64,000 nt of DNA, from positions 4,402,001-4,466,000 of the forward strand of contig NZ_JBHSWE010000001.1 in NCBI RefSeq assembly GCF_042661465.1. Direction: 5' to 3'. This DNA is from Marinobacterium_A aestuariivivens (GTDB lineage Bacteria; Pseudomonadota; Gammaproteobacteria; Pseudomonadales; Balneatricaceae). The translations under genes were made by a program, and so were the position numbers. Every line of letters begins with the position of its first letter. Position 1 is the first letter of the stretch. Under the pieces are notes generated by a model. That model made no database searches. It was given only the letters and a program-made list of their open reading frames with translations, and was not told where the DNA came from. Positions 44,066 to 54,035 of the stretch are shown here, piece after piece.

Positions 44066-44932
44066 ATGCGTTTTGTTAACTTTGAGCAGGATGGACGCAA
44101 AGGGGTGGCTGTAGAGGCGTCGGGTACGATGAGAGGGCTGTTGGAGGGCGACGCGGGCTATCCTGGCGGCTTGCAGGATCTGGTTTCACGAGGCGCCGAA
44201 GCCTTGCAGGCTGCCGAGCGGGTCCTGGCCGAGGCACCGGTTGTCGATGCCGGTACCATTCAGTACCTCCCGCCGATCGAGCGCCCGGGGAAAATTGTCT
44301 GTGTCGGCCTTAACTACGCCGATCACACCAAGGAAAGCCCCTACGAGCAGCCGGACTACCCGACCTTTTTTCCGCGCTTCTCGACATCGCTGATCGGTCA
44401 CGGCGCTGCCATGATTCGCCCCCGCGCTTCCGAGCAGCTCGACTTCGAAGGCGAGCTGGCGGTTGTCATCGGTAGCCGGGGGCGTCATATCCCGCGCGAC
44501 CAAGCGTTGGCTCATGTCGCCGGTTATTCGATCTTTAACGAAGGCTCGATAAGAGACTATCAGTTCAAGTCTCCGCAATGGACGGTGGGCAAGAACTTCG
44601 ACGCGACCGGCGCCTTCGGTCCGGTGTTTGTCTCCGCCGATGAACTGCCCGCGGGGGCCAAGGGGCTGACTCTGGTCACCCGCCTGAACGATCAGGTGGT
44701 TCAGCAGGGCAACACCGATGACATGATTTTCGATGTTGCCGAGCTGATCTCTATTCTGAGCGAAGCCGTTACGCTCGAGCCGGGTGATGTCATCGTGAGC
44801 GGTACGCCCGCGGGTATCGGCTGGGCCCGTCGCCCGCCACTTTTCATGAAGCCGGGCGATGTCTGTACGGTCGAAATAGAGGGTATCGGAACCCTTCAGA
44901 ATAAAATCGAAGACGAAGCAGCATTGGCCTGA
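44066..44932 (+). CDS. Fumarylacetoacetate hydrolase (FAH) family protein
   Basis: ATG at 44066 (MRFVNFEQDGRKGVAVEASG), with AGAGGTG upstream, gives 288 residues. The FAH core is intact: GKIVCVGLNYADHTKESPYEQPDYPTFF, metal-binding Glu pair in LDFEGELAVVIG, EGSIRDYQFKSPQWTVGKNFDATGAFGP and SGTPAGIGWARRPPLFMKPGD. Members hydrolyse or decarboxylate/isomerise ring-cleavage products (fumarylpyruvate, 2-hydroxyhepta-2,4-diene-1,7-dioate, acylpyruvates). It is the first gene of the TetR-controlled cluster and probably acts on the product of one of the extradiol dioxygenases. Confidence 0.9.
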   Translation: MRFVNFEQDGRKGVAVEASGTMRGLLEGDAGYPGGLQDLVSRGAEALQAAERVLAEAPVVDAGTIQYLPPIERPGKIVCVGLNYADHTKESPYEQPDYPTFFPRFSTSLIGHGAAMIRPRASEQLDFEGELAVVIGSRGRHIPRDQALAHVAGYSIFNEGSIRDYQFKSPQWTVGKNFDATGAFGPVFVSADELPAGAKGLTLVTRLNDQVVQQGNTDDMIFDVAELISILSEAVTLEPGDVIVSGTPAGIGWARRPPLFMKPGDVCTVEIEGIGTLQNKIEDEAALA

Positions 44933-45065
44933 TTTAGTCGGCCTGACCTCTTCCCGGATATGCGGGATAAAGGTCAGATACAGTCGATCATTGTCAATGT
45001 TGATAGTTGGGCCTCACTGCTTTCCTGGCTTGTATGGAAGGCAGTGCGCCCGGGGAGTTCGTTAA

Positions 45066-46031
45066 ATGCTAAGAATAAAAGATATCAATCACGTTGTTTA
45101 CCGTCATGCGGATCTGGATGCCGTCGAGCGCTTCCTCTCGGACTTTGGCATGGTGACCGCTCATAAAAACGCCGAAAGACTCTATATGCGCGGTACCGGC
45201 CCGCTACCCTATATTTATGTCGCGGAATATTCGGCGCAGCCCGGGTTTTCGACACTCGCTTTCGCAGTCGAGGAACGCGACGACCTGGCATTTGCACAGA
45301 CATTGCCGGGCGCTTCGCCGATCGAACCCATCGACGGGCCTGGCGGCGGTGAGCGCGTGGTACTGACCGATCCGGCCGGGCTGCGTGTCGAACTCATACA
45401 TGGCGTGGAGGCGGTTGAACCTCTGCCGATGCGCGAGGCGCTGACCCTGAATTCGGCCCAGGACAAGCAGCGGTTCGGCGCAGTGCAGCGCCCGGTTAAA
45501 GAACCGGCACAGGTGATGAGGCTTGGCCATATCGCCATCGGTGTGACCGATATGCAGGACAGTCTTAGCTGGTACCGGGAGATGCTGGGCCTGATTCCGT
45601 CAGACCTGGTGGTCGAGTCGGACGACCAGGAACCGCCTGTTGCCGCTTTTCTCCGACTCAATCGAGGGCCGGACTGGACCGACCACCATACGGTCGCGCT
45701 CTTCCAGGCTCCGCGGGACAAGGTCCATCATGCGTCCTTCGAGGTACAGGACTTCGATGCGCAGTGTCTCGGGAATGCCTGGATGGCGGAGCACAACTGG
45801 ACGCCTTTCTGGGGAATCGGCCGCCATTTGCTGGGCAGTCAGATATTCGACTACTGGCTGGATCCTTCCGGCAATATTATCGAGCACTTTACCGATGGCG
45901 ATCTTTTCAACCATGAGTCTCCGATGGGGCATACGGCCGCTTGCGATGCCAGTCTCTATCAGTGGGGGCCTTCGATGTCGGTAGAGGATTTTCTTGGGGA
46001 GGTTTCGGAGTACTCGCTGAATAAAGGGTAA
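45066..46031 (+). CDS. Type I (VOC) extradiol ring-cleavage dioxygenase, copy 1
   Basis: A 321-residue protein with two VOC modules. The C-terminal one carries the metal site: His in MRLGHIAIGV, His in KVHHASFEVQDF and Glu in DPSGNIIEHFTDGDLF. GRHLLGSQIFDYWLDPSGN is typical of catecholic dioxygenases. Fe(II)-dependent meta-cleavage of a dihydroxylated aromatic is predicted. It lies 133 bp after the FAH-family gene. A second VOC dioxygenase in the same cluster suggests two ring substrates or two steps. Confidence 0.87.
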   Translation: MLRIKDINHVVYRHADLDAVERFLSDFGMVTAHKNAERLYMRGTGPLPYIYVAEYSAQPGFSTLAFAVEERDDLAFAQTLPGASPIEPIDGPGGGERVVLTDPAGLRVELIHGVEAVEPLPMREALTLNSAQDKQRFGAVQRPVKEPAQVMRLGHIAIGVTDMQDSLSWYREMLGLIPSDLVVESDDQEPPVAAFLRLNRGPDWTDHHTVALFQAPRDKVHHASFEVQDFDAQCLGNAWMAEHNWTPFWGIGRHLLGSQIFDYWLDPSGNIIEHFTDGDLFNHESPMGHTAACDASLYQWGPSMSVEDFLGEVSEYSLNKG

Positions 46032-46201
46032 GGGCCAATTAATAATATCCCTATTAAAGACGTAATTTTCGAAATTATATTCTGTCCTGTTCGAACTTAT
46101 TTGTGATATCAGCAAAAGGTTCGGCAGGTGCCGACGCAGTTGATACTGCCAATTGAAAATCTCTGATTGACCCAAATGACAATAAATATAAGGAGAGTAC
46201 C

Positions 46202-47296
46202 ATGTGGCATAAATACGTAATGAGTGCCTGTATCGCCTCTTGCCTGACCCTGGTTCAGGCGACGGCGGCCCATGCCGGCGAAACCTTCAGGCTGACGGTC
46301 GGTGCCAGCCATCCCCAGGTCCTGCCCTGGGTGGGGGTGATCTCTAATCATTTCATTCCCGAAGTGACACGGCGGGTCGAGGCGCTGGGGAAGGGCTACA
46401 ACATTCAATGGCAGGAGGCCTACGGAGGGCAGCTTTACAAGGCAAACGCCACGCTGAGCTCCGTGGCCGATGGCATCGTCGATATCGGCTGGGTTTTCAG
46501 CAATCTGGAGGGCGCCAAGCAGCCCCTGAGTCAGGTCACCATCTATACGCCGGCGGTGACGGACGACCCCGCGCTGATGATGGAGGTCTTCAATGAATTG
46601 AACGAAACGGTACCGGCGTTAAAGGCGGAGTGGGAGCAAAACAACCTGGTCTTTCTGGGGGCCTGCAGTGGCGATACCTACCATATGTTCACGACGTTCC
46701 CGCTCAATTCGGTAGAGGATCTGGACGGCCGCCGGATTTCTGCGCCCGGCGTACTCGCGTCCTGGATGCGCGGAACCGGATCCGTCGCGGTCAACGGTGC
46801 GCTCACGACCTATTACACCGATTTGCAGACCGGCCTGTCCGAAGGCGCGCTGTCGCTGACATCGGGGGTCATGGGCATCAAGCTTCACGAGGTCGCGCCC
46901 TACGTGACCAAGGTCAATCTGGGATCAACCTACTTCGGCGCCCTGGCGATCAACAAGGATACCTGGGGGCGGTTGCCCGAGGATGTGCGCCAGATCATGA
47001 AAGAGGTCGGCCGGGAGTACTCGCGCAAGCTGGGTGAAGCGGTCATGGCCAATTACCACAACGGAATGAAGACGCTGGCCGAGGAGGGCGCCCGTGCGAC
47101 GCCGCCCGTTCAGATCCTCGACTGGTCCCGCGAGCAACGACTGGCGTGGATCAATGCCATGCCCAACATCGCCGCCGAGTGGGTGAAGGAGAATGAAGCC
47201 AAAGGCTTGCCGGCCCGCGAAGTGCTCAGCGCCTACATGAATGCGATGCGTGAGCAGGGCGTCGAGCCGCTGCGCAACTGGGATCGAGAGTTGTGA
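46202..47296 (+). CDS. dctP: TRAP transporter substrate-binding protein (DctP-type), aromatic cluster
   Basis: A 364-residue periplasmic protein with signal peptide ending AAHAG and RBS AAGGAG. Motifs: FRLTVGASHPQVLPWVGVIS, WQEAYGGQLYKANATLSSVADGIVDIGWVFSN and DLQTGLSEGALSLTSGVMGIKLHEVAPYVTK. It is divergent from typical DctP in the Arg region (DGRRISAPGVLASWMRGTG). Starts the operon dctP-dctQ-dctM. It probably brings in the aromatic acid or a related carboxylate degraded by this cluster. Confidence 0.9.
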   Translation: MWHKYVMSACIASCLTLVQATAAHAGETFRLTVGASHPQVLPWVGVISNHFIPEVTRRVEALGKGYNIQWQEAYGGQLYKANATLSSVADGIVDIGWVFSNLEGAKQPLSQVTIYTPAVTDDPALMMEVFNELNETVPALKAEWEQNNLVFLGACSGDTYHMFTTFPLNSVEDLDGRRISAPGVLASWMRGTGSVAVNGALTTYYTDLQTGLSEGALSLTSGVMGIKLHEVAPYVTKVNLGSTYFGALAINKDTWGRLPEDVRQIMKEVGREYSRKLGEAVMANYHNGMKTLAEEGARATPPVQILDWSREQRLAWINAMPNIAAEWVKENEAKGLPAREVLSAYMNAMREQGVEPLRNWDREL

Positions 47297-47313
47297 GCAC
47301 GCTGGAGGCCAAC

Positions 47314-47892
47314 ATGGATACCAATTCGACGCTTCAGAAGCCGGCATCCGCAACCGGGTGCCGGGTCAAGCAGCGACTCTCGCCGCTGCACTACCTGATA
47401 GACGGGATGAACGGCATCGGCTCGCTGTTGATCTTCGTGATGATGCTGTTGATCTGCGCCGACGTGGCATCCCGGTCGTTGCTGAGCAAGCCGATCTACG
47501 GTGTTGCGGAGTTCGTGTCGCTGTCGATCGTCGCGATCGTGTTCCTGCAGCTTGCCAGCACCCTCAGGCATAACCGTATGGCACGGGCCGATATCTTTCT
47601 GGACAGCTTTATCGGACTTTGCCCCCGTCTCGGTCGGCTGCTCCGTACACTGTTCAGCGTTGGCGGACTGGCTGCCTGTCTGATCGTGCTCGATGCAACG
47701 TTGCCGATGTTTCAGAACGCCTGGCACGAGAATGACTACGTCGGTGTGCAGGGGCTGTTCACGCTGCCTACCTGGCCCGTTCGGCTGGTGGTGCTGGTGG
47801 GGGCTGCTGCCACGATCATCCAGTACGGGCTGCATGTCTATGACGATGTTCGGGCCTGTATCGCCCCGGCCAAAAGCCAGCAGGAGGAATAA
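47314..47892 (+). CDS. dctQ: TRAP transporter small permease subunit (DctQ-type)
   Basis: I prefer the ATG at 47314, which has GGAGG upstream, to an overlapping GTG at 47293; 192 residues. Four helices, with LLIFVMMLLICADVASRSLLSKPIYGVAEFVSLSIVAIVFLQLAST and the positively charged RHNRMARADIFLDSF loop common to DctQ. It is between the binding protein and the large permease, with only 2 bp to the latter. Confidence 0.9.
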   Translation: MDTNSTLQKPASATGCRVKQRLSPLHYLIDGMNGIGSLLIFVMMLLICADVASRSLLSKPIYGVAEFVSLSIVAIVFLQLASTLRHNRMARADIFLDSFIGLCPRLGRLLRTLFSVGGLAACLIVLDATLPMFQNAWHENDYVGVQGLFTLPTWPVRLVVLVGAAATIIQYGLHVYDDVRACIAPAKSQQEE

Positions 47893-47894
47893 CG

Positions 47895-49205
47895 ATGACT
47901 GCCATTGAAATAGGCTCGCTCTCCATCGTGTTGATGCTCGCCGCGATCTTTTTCGGCATGCATATCGGTGTTGCGCTGATCCTGATCTCTTTCTCGAGCC
48001 TGGCGATCCTCAGGAATCCGGAGATTGCCAGTCGCATGGTCGGCGCGGCGGTCAATGACTCGATCAGCGAGTATCTGTTCGGCGTCGTACCGCTCTTCGT
48101 GCTGATGGGCATGCTGGTCTCGGTCTGTGGCGTCGGACGCGATACCTTCGATGTGGCCGAATGGCTATTGCGCAAGATCCGCGGTGGCCTGGGTATGGCG
48201 ACCGTCGGGTCCAATGCTGCCTTCGCTGCCATTACCGGTGTCAGCATCGCGTCCGCCGCGGTGTTCACCAAGGTGGCGGTGCCGGAGATGATGCGCCACG
48301 GCCATACCGCCCGTTTCTCCGTCGGTGTCGTTGCGGCCAGCTCGATCCTGGGCATGTTGATTCCGCCCAGTCTGCTGCTGATCGTCTATGGCGTCCTGGC
48401 GGAAGAGTCGATCGGCAGCCTCTTCATCGCCGGGGTGGTGCCCGGTGCCCTGCTGGCACTGTCTTTCTGTGTGCTGATCGCCTTGATGACCCGGCTCTGG
48501 CCCGGCTTTATCGGACAGGCCAGTACTGATGAAAGTCTGCGCAACAAGGAAACCCTGGCGTCGGCCAGCCGCAAAGCGGTGCCGATCGTGCTGCTGATAC
48601 TGCTGGTACTCGGCGGGCTCTATGGCGGTATCTTCACGCCGATCGAAGCCGGTGCCGTCGGTGCCTTCGGTGCCTTCTGTCTGGCCCTGGCGCTGAGACG
48701 ACTGACGCTCGCCTCGCTCTGGAAAGTGCTGGTCGAGACCGGTCATGTTTCGGTAGCGGTGCTGTTTCTGATTATGGCTGCAAGCCTGTACAGCCGCATG
48801 CTGGCCATGACCGGCCTGCCCGCGGGGGTCGCGGACCTGATGAACAGCTACGGGCTGGGGCCCTACCAGTTCCTGCTGGTCTATATCGCGGTGCTGCTGT
48901 TGCTGGGCTGCATTCTGGATTCGGTATCCATATTGCTGATTCTGGTGCCGATCGTGCTGCCGATTGCCCAGGCGTTCGGAATGGACCTGATATGGTTCGG
49001 CGTGATTACCATCATCGCCGTGGAAATCGGCCTGATCACACCGCCGTTCGGTATCTCCGTTTATACCGTCAAGGCTGCGCTGGATGACCAGAGTATCGGA
49101 ATCAAGGAAATCTTTATCGGTGTGACGCCTTTTATCGGCTGCATGCTGTTGCTGCTGGCATTGCTGGTGGCTGTTCCGGGGCTTACAACCTTTCTGATTC
49201 GTTAA
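47895..49205 (+). CDS. dctM: TRAP transporter large permease subunit (DctM-type)
   Basis: A 436-residue polytopic protein: FFGMHIGVALILISFSSLAIL, VPLFVLMGMLVSVCGVG, GSNAAFAAITGVSIASAAVFTKVAVPEMMRHGH and SSILGMLIPPSLLLIVYG. RBS AGGAGGA. Complete DctM length and motif set. Completes the second TRAP system of the window; it is clearly distinct in sequence from the one at 15955-17244. Confidence 0.93.
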   Translation: MTAIEIGSLSIVLMLAAIFFGMHIGVALILISFSSLAILRNPEIASRMVGAAVNDSISEYLFGVVPLFVLMGMLVSVCGVGRDTFDVAEWLLRKIRGGLGMATVGSNAAFAAITGVSIASAAVFTKVAVPEMMRHGHTARFSVGVVAASSILGMLIPPSLLLIVYGVLAEESIGSLFIAGVVPGALLALSFCVLIALMTRLWPGFIGQASTDESLRNKETLASASRKAVPIVLLILLVLGGLYGGIFTPIEAGAVGAFGAFCLALALRRLTLASLWKVLVETGHVSVAVLFLIMAASLYSRMLAMTGLPAGVADLMNSYGLGPYQFLLVYIAVLLLLGCILDSVSILLILVPIVLPIAQAFGMDLIWFGVITIIAVEIGLITPPFGISVYTVKAALDDQSIGIKEIFIGVTPFIGCMLLLLALLVAVPGLTTFLIR

Positions 49206-49244
49206 GCCTGTAAATATCAATAATAAAATCAAACAGAGGTCATT

Positions 49245-49643
49245 ATGTCCAACGGAAATATTGAAAGCCAAAAGATCGTGGAACTGTGTGAAAGCAAGGG
49301 GTTTCTGGCCAAGAAGCTTTTCACGGTGAAGACCTATTCAGCGGGAAATCTCGATGAGGTTCTGGCGAATGTCGAAGAGCACCTGAAGTTCCAGGTCGAA
49401 CTCGAACGTAAGGGAATCATGTTTGCCGCGGGGCCTGTTTTTACCGAGGATGGCGAAGAGTGGGACGGCGAAGGTCTGGTGATCATCCGTGCCGCGTCGC
49501 TGGAAGAGGCGGACCGAATCATGGCATCCGATCCGATGCATAGCTCCGGTGCGCGATTGTACAAAATTCGTCCCTGGCTGCTGAACGAAGGTTCTCTGAC
49601 CGTCCGTATCAGTTATTCGGATGGTAAAAGGGAAATCATCTGA
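49245..49643 (+). CDS. YciI-family protein
   Basis: A 132-residue protein with RBS AGAGG. The YCII ferredoxin-like domain is seen as VEEHLKFQVELERKGIMFAAGPVF and EADRIMASDPMHSSGARLYKIRPWLLNEG, with the conserved His-Asp pair candidates (HLKF, SDPMH). Family members include TftG, a dehydrochlorinase of chlorohydroxyhydroquinone, so a small catalytic role in aromatic breakdown is possible. It follows the TRAP operon by 39 bp. Confidence 0.85.
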   Translation: MSNGNIESQKIVELCESKGFLAKKLFTVKTYSAGNLDEVLANVEEHLKFQVELERKGIMFAAGPVFTEDGEEWDGEGLVIIRAASLEEADRIMASDPMHSSGARLYKIRPWLLNEGSLTVRISYSDGKREII

Positions 49644-49723
49644 TCGAAAAAAACGAGGCTGGAAGCTGTTCAGGCGGCAGGCTTCCGGCTGCTCACTTAT
49701 TAATATAGTGGCTGGAAACGAAC

Positions 49724-50107
49724 ATGACCGACCCTATAACGAGAGACGTAGTGGCCGAACTTGAACTTCGGCGATACAAGGCCATGAGGGAGGCCGATAC
49801 CGAGTCTCTGGACAGACTGCTGGCGGAGGATCTCAGTTACACCCATTCCGATGGTGTAACCGATAGCAAGAAATCCTATCTGCTGGGGGTTCAAGCGGGA
49901 AAATGGAAGTATCGCAATATCGAACGTCATGACCATGATATTCGCATATTCAGGGAGCTGGCGGTTATTACCGGCGATATCCATATCGATGTCGATATAG
50001 AGGGTATCGCAACGCATCTGAACTGTCGTTTTCTCTGTATTTGGCAACAGAAATCCGAAGGCTGGAAAATGGTGGTCTGGCAGGCCACCCGCAGACTGAC
50101 TGCCTGA
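49724..50107 (+). CDS. NTF2-like / DUF4440 small protein
   Basis: A 127-residue cone-fold protein: ELELRRYKAMREADTESLDRLLAEDLSYTHSDGVTDSKKSYLLGV and WKYRNIERHDHDIRIF, ending WKMVVWQATRRL. This is the DUF4440/SnoaL-like pattern. Members act as isomerases, dehydratases or structural partners in aromatic and polyketide metabolism. Specific function is unknown; the setting implies a step in the ring-degradation pathway. Confidence 0.82.
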   Translation: MTDPITRDVVAELELRRYKAMREADTESLDRLLAEDLSYTHSDGVTDSKKSYLLGVQAGKWKYRNIERHDHDIRIFRELAVITGDIHIDVDIEGIATHLNCRFLCIWQQKSEGWKMVVWQATRRLTA

Positions 50108-50224
50108 GCGGATCACTGCAATTTTTTCTGGCCGAACACCGTTGGCGGAATTCACCGGGCGCCTGTGTTGAATAGCAGGACTGACGCGACGGCCGACCCT
50201 ACATGCATTGAGGTGCTAAGAACA

Positions 50225-51727
50225 ATGAACACACTGACACATTACATTAACGGCCAGGCGGTCGAATCCCGTAGCGAGCGATTTTCGGATGTCCTCAATC
50301 CGGCGACCGGTGCCATAATCGCCCACGTACCGATGGGGACGGTGGATGAAATTGATGAAGCCGTGCAGGTGGCGAAGGCGGCTTTTCCTGCCTGGTCGGG
50401 CCTGACGCCGCTGCGGCGCGCGCGTGTCCTGGGCAAATTCAAGCAACTGCTCGAGCGCCATGCCGACGAGCTGGCGGCGCTGATCACCGCGGAGCACGGC
50501 AAGACGTTGTCCGATGCCATGGGGGAAGTGACACGGGGGATCGAGGTCGTGGAATTCGCCTGCGGCGGTCCCCATTTGCTCAAGGGCGAGGTCACCGAGA
50601 ATATCGGCGGTAGCATCGATTCCCACTCCCTGCGCCAGCCGCTGGGCGTGGTGGCCGGTATCACGCCGTTCAACTTCCCGGCCATGGTCGGGCTCTGGAT
50701 GTTCCCGGTGGCGCTGGCATGCGGCAACACCTTCGTACTCAAGCCTTCGGAGCGCGATCCCTCCGCCGCGCTCTTTCTCGCCGGACTGTTGCAGCAGGCC
50801 GGACTTCCGCAAGGCGTTTTCAATGTCGTGCAGGGTGACAAGGAGGCCGTCGATGCGCTCCTGACTCACCCCGATGTACAGGCGATCAGCTTTGTCGGCT
50901 CGACACCCATTGCGCGCTATATCTATGCCACCGGGGCGGCGAACGGCAAGCGGGTACAGGCGCTGGGCGGCGCGAAGAACCATATGGTGGTGATGCCGGA
51001 CGCCGATCTCGAAAAAGCCGCCGATGCGCTGATGGGCGCGGCCTACGGTGCCGCAGGCGAGCGCTGCATGGCGATCTCGATTGCGGTGGCGGTGGGCGAT
51101 GAGGTTGCCGATGCGTTGATCGAACGGCTGGCGCCCCGTGTACAGGCGCTCAAAATCGGTGCCGGTGACGATCCGGAAATCGAAATGGGACCACTGATCA
51201 GTGGCCATCACCGCGACACAGTCCGCGCCTATATCGACCAGGGCGTTGCAGAGGGTGCGAGGCTCGTGGTCGATGGTCGCGAGCCCCGGGTGCTGTCCAA
51301 GGGCTGCGAGAACGGGTTCTTTCTCGGCGGCAGTCTGTTCGATCAGGTGACGCCACAGATGCGTATCTATCAGGAGGAAATTTTCGGACCTGTGCTGGGC
51401 GTGGTGCGGGTGAAAACCTACCGGGAAGCCGTCGATCTGATCAATGCCCATCAGTATGGCAATGGCACCGCCATTTTTACCCGCGACGGAGACTCGGCAC
51501 GGATGTTCGCCCACGAAATCCAGGTCGGCATGGTCGGGGTCAATGTACCGATTCCGGTTCCGATGGCGTTTCACAGTTTCGGTGGCTGGAAGAACTCGCT
51601 TTTCGGTGATCATCATATGCACGGACCGGAAGGCGTGCGCTTCTATACCAAGCTCAAGACTGTTACGTCCCGCTGGATGAGCGGCATCCGCACAGGCGCC
51701 GACTTTGTCATGCCCACCATGAAGTAG
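50225..51727 (+). CDS. mmsA: CoA-acylating (methyl)malonate-semialdehyde dehydrogenase-like, copy 2
   Basis: ATG at 50225 (MNTLTHYINGQAVESRSERF) gives 500 residues. Same motif set as copy 1 (33121-34611): TPFNFPAMVGLWMFPVALACGNTFVLKPSERDPSAAL, QALGGAKNHMVVMPDADLE, catalytic Cys in GAAGERCMAIS and a matching C-terminus (FVMPTMK). It probably finishes the aromatic pathway by oxidising a semialdehyde to an acyl-CoA. The two copies are clearly homologous along their length but differ enough to exclude a recent duplication. Confidence 0.88.
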   Translation: MNTLTHYINGQAVESRSERFSDVLNPATGAIIAHVPMGTVDEIDEAVQVAKAAFPAWSGLTPLRRARVLGKFKQLLERHADELAALITAEHGKTLSDAMGEVTRGIEVVEFACGGPHLLKGEVTENIGGSIDSHSLRQPLGVVAGITPFNFPAMVGLWMFPVALACGNTFVLKPSERDPSAALFLAGLLQQAGLPQGVFNVVQGDKEAVDALLTHPDVQAISFVGSTPIARYIYATGAANGKRVQALGGAKNHMVVMPDADLEKAADALMGAAYGAAGERCMAISIAVAVGDEVADALIERLAPRVQALKIGAGDDPEIEMGPLISGHHRDTVRAYIDQGVAEGARLVVDGREPRVLSKGCENGFFLGGSLFDQVTPQMRIYQEEIFGPVLGVVRVKTYREAVDLINAHQYGNGTAIFTRDGDSARMFAHEIQVGMVGVNVPIPVPMAFHSFGGWKNSLFGDHHMHGPEGVRFYTKLKTVTSRWMSGIRTGADFVMPTMK

Positions 51728-51884
51728 TGCGGTGCGATATCCAAAATTACACGAGCCTTATTGTCCGTGCTTAAAGGATATGAGGAGCGCTTGAAAAGGC
51801 GCTCTTCTAATATCAGGTGATGAGGTTCGTGTTCTCTGACGGGATCGAAAATAGTCCTGGGGCTGAGGTCATTGGAGGCATTAA

Positions 51885-52109
51885 ATGATATTTCCGCGCC
51901 GTCATGCGCAGCTACTTTTCTCTGTGATGATGTCGATATATATGGTCACTATCATGACTGGTCTCATTACCTGGATCAATACGGGAATGGATGAGGGGTT
52001 TTACTCGCGTTGGTGGCGATCCATTTATATTGCCTGGCCCATAGCATTCCTGCTGATCAGGGTAGGTGCGCCACGATTGCAGTTGATTGCGGAAAAACTC
52101 GTCAAGTAA
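51885..52109 (+). CDS. DUF2798 small membrane protein
   Basis: A 74-residue protein with two helices: MIFPRRHAQLLFSVMMSIYMVTIMTGLITW and FYSRWWRSIYIAWPIAFLLIRVGAPRL. This matches DUF2798, small inner-membrane proteins of unknown function. Lies between mmsA and the FAD hydroxylase gene. Confidence 0.78.
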   Translation: MIFPRRHAQLLFSVMMSIYMVTIMTGLITWINTGMDEGFYSRWWRSIYIAWPIAFLLIRVGAPRLQLIAEKLVK

Positions 52110-52215
52110 AAAATTAAAAACAAAGTGCTATTTCTAGAGCCCGTCAACTTCAAGAAGAGGCTGGGTTAGCGTCTGGCTGCTTGATTAAAGAATCGTTCAC
52201 AGGAGAAAAATAACG

Positions 52216-53972
52216 ATGAAAACAATCGATACGCCTGTGCTGGTTGTCGGCGGTGGTCCGGCCGGTTTAACGACATCATTGGCACTATCCCGTTATGGGA
52301 TCAGCCATATGCTGGTGTCGAAATATCCCGGGACGGCGAATTCGCCCCGTGCTCATATTACCAATCAGGGCGCCATGGAGGTGTTCCGCGATCTCGGCGT
52401 TGAACAGCAGGTGCTGGACGTCGCTACCCGGTCGGACTGGATGGGCAATAATGTCTGGGCAACAGGTTTCAACGGCACCGAGATCGGACGCCTTTCGACC
52501 TGGGGGCAGGGGCCGGAGCGCCGGTCCGATTACGACAAGGCCAGCCCTACCGGCATGTGCAACATCGGTCAACACCTGCTCGAGCCAATATTGCTCGATG
52601 CGATCCGCGATGCGTCTGTCGCGGATGTGCGCTTCAATCACGAACTTCAGTCGTTTAGCCAAAGCGAGACGGGGGTCGTATCCCGGGTGCTGGATCGCGC
52701 CTCCGGCGAAGTAATCAAGGTGCGCAGCCAGTATCTGGTGGGTGCCGATGGTGCGCGCAGCCAGGTCGTCGAAGGACTCGAGCTGCCGCTGGACGGCGAG
52801 ATGGGACTGGGGCATGCCGCCAACGTCTGGTTCGAGGCCGATCTGTCGCACCTGGTCGACTATCGTCCGAGCGTTCTCTACTGGATGCTGACACCCGGCA
52901 ACGATTACTGGGTGGGCAGCGGAACCTTTATAAACGTCAAGCCATGGAACGAGTGGGTCATGCTCTTCATGTATGACCTCAACGAGGGGAGCCCGATCTG
53001 AGCGAGGCGGCCGTCAAGGCCCGTGCTGCTCGCCTGATCGGCGACGACAGTGTCGAGATCGGGATCAAGGCCGTCAGCCAGTGGCAGATCAACCATATCG
53101 TCGCGCAGCGCTATTCCAAGGGGCGTGTTTTCTGCGCCGGTGATGCCGTACACCGCCACCCGCCTGCCAATGGCCTGGGCTCCAATACCTCGGTTCAGGA
53201 CGGTTTCAACCTGGCCTGGAAGCTGAAGTGGGTGCTCGAGGGCAAGGCTACGCCCGAGCTGCTGGAAAGCTATTCGGTGGAACGCCAACCGGTCGGGCGG
53301 CAAGTGGTCGAGCGGGCGATGCAAAGCGTGGCCAATATGGCGCCGATTCCCGAGGCTCTGGGATTCAAGCCGGGGCAAACCGAGGCGCAGGGCTGGGACA
53401 ACCTGCATCGCACTTTCGGTGCAGGGGAGGAAGGGCGGCAGCGCCGGCAAAAGCTTGCGACCGCGATCGAGCTGCAAAATTATCAGTTCAACGCCCACGG
53501 CGTGGAGTTGGGACAGCGCTACTGCAGCTCGGCGGTGGTGCCCGATGGAACGGCGGCACCCGAATATACGCGTGACCCCGAACTTTACTATCAACCCACG
53601 ACCTGGCCCGGTTGTCGATTGCCCCATGCCTGGCTCAACCGTGATAGGACCCGGTTCTCGACGCACGACATCGTCGGCCAAGGCGAATTCACGCTGTTGA
53701 CCGGTATCGGGGGAAAGGCCTGGAAGGATGCCGTGCAGACTATCGAAGAACGTACCGGAATCCGGATGAATGTCCGCTTTATCGGGCCGGGTCAGGATTA
53801 CATCGACTGTTTCGGTGACTGGGAGAGGCTGCGGGAGGTTGATGACGACGGCTGCGTGCTCGTACGTCCCGACCACTTCGTGGCCTGGCGGGCCCGCGCC
53901 TGTACGGAGTCCAGCCTGAAGATGCTGCCCGACGTCGTCGAGCGGATTCTCGGACGCCGCTGGTCGTCTTAA
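52216..53972 (+). pseudogene. FAD-dependent aromatic (phenol) hydroxylase, TfdB-like, frameshifted
   Basis: The first frame has the FAD GxGxxG motif (VLVVGGGPAGLTTSLALSRYG), TANSPRAHITNQGAMEVFRDLG and the VGADGARSQV motif, up to LFMYDLNEGSP. The second continues SEAAVKARAARLIGDDS, with the second FAD motif FCAGDAVHRHPPANGLGSNTSVQDGFNLAWKLKW. Adding one base near 52995 restores EGSPDLSEAAV and a protein of about 585 residues. Overall pattern is that of 2,4-dichlorophenol hydroxylase-type flavoproteins, which use NADPH and O2 to add an ortho hydroxyl, making a catechol for the extradiol dioxygenases. Confidence 0.87.
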
Positions 53973-54035
53973 TGCGGTTTGAATTGCGGGGCCAGGCCTT
54001 GGCAATGACCTGGCACCCGCCGGAGCGCTTACATC

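Noticed and set aside
46061..46085. AT-rich partial palindrome before the second dctP as an operator
   Set aside because: Symmetry is imperfect and off-centre, and such AT-rich patterns arise easily by chance.
50216..51622. Long minus-strand open frame opposite the second mmsA
   Set aside because: It mirrors a conserved ALDH gene codon by codon in GC-rich DNA, and its translation is His/Arg-rich without any domain.
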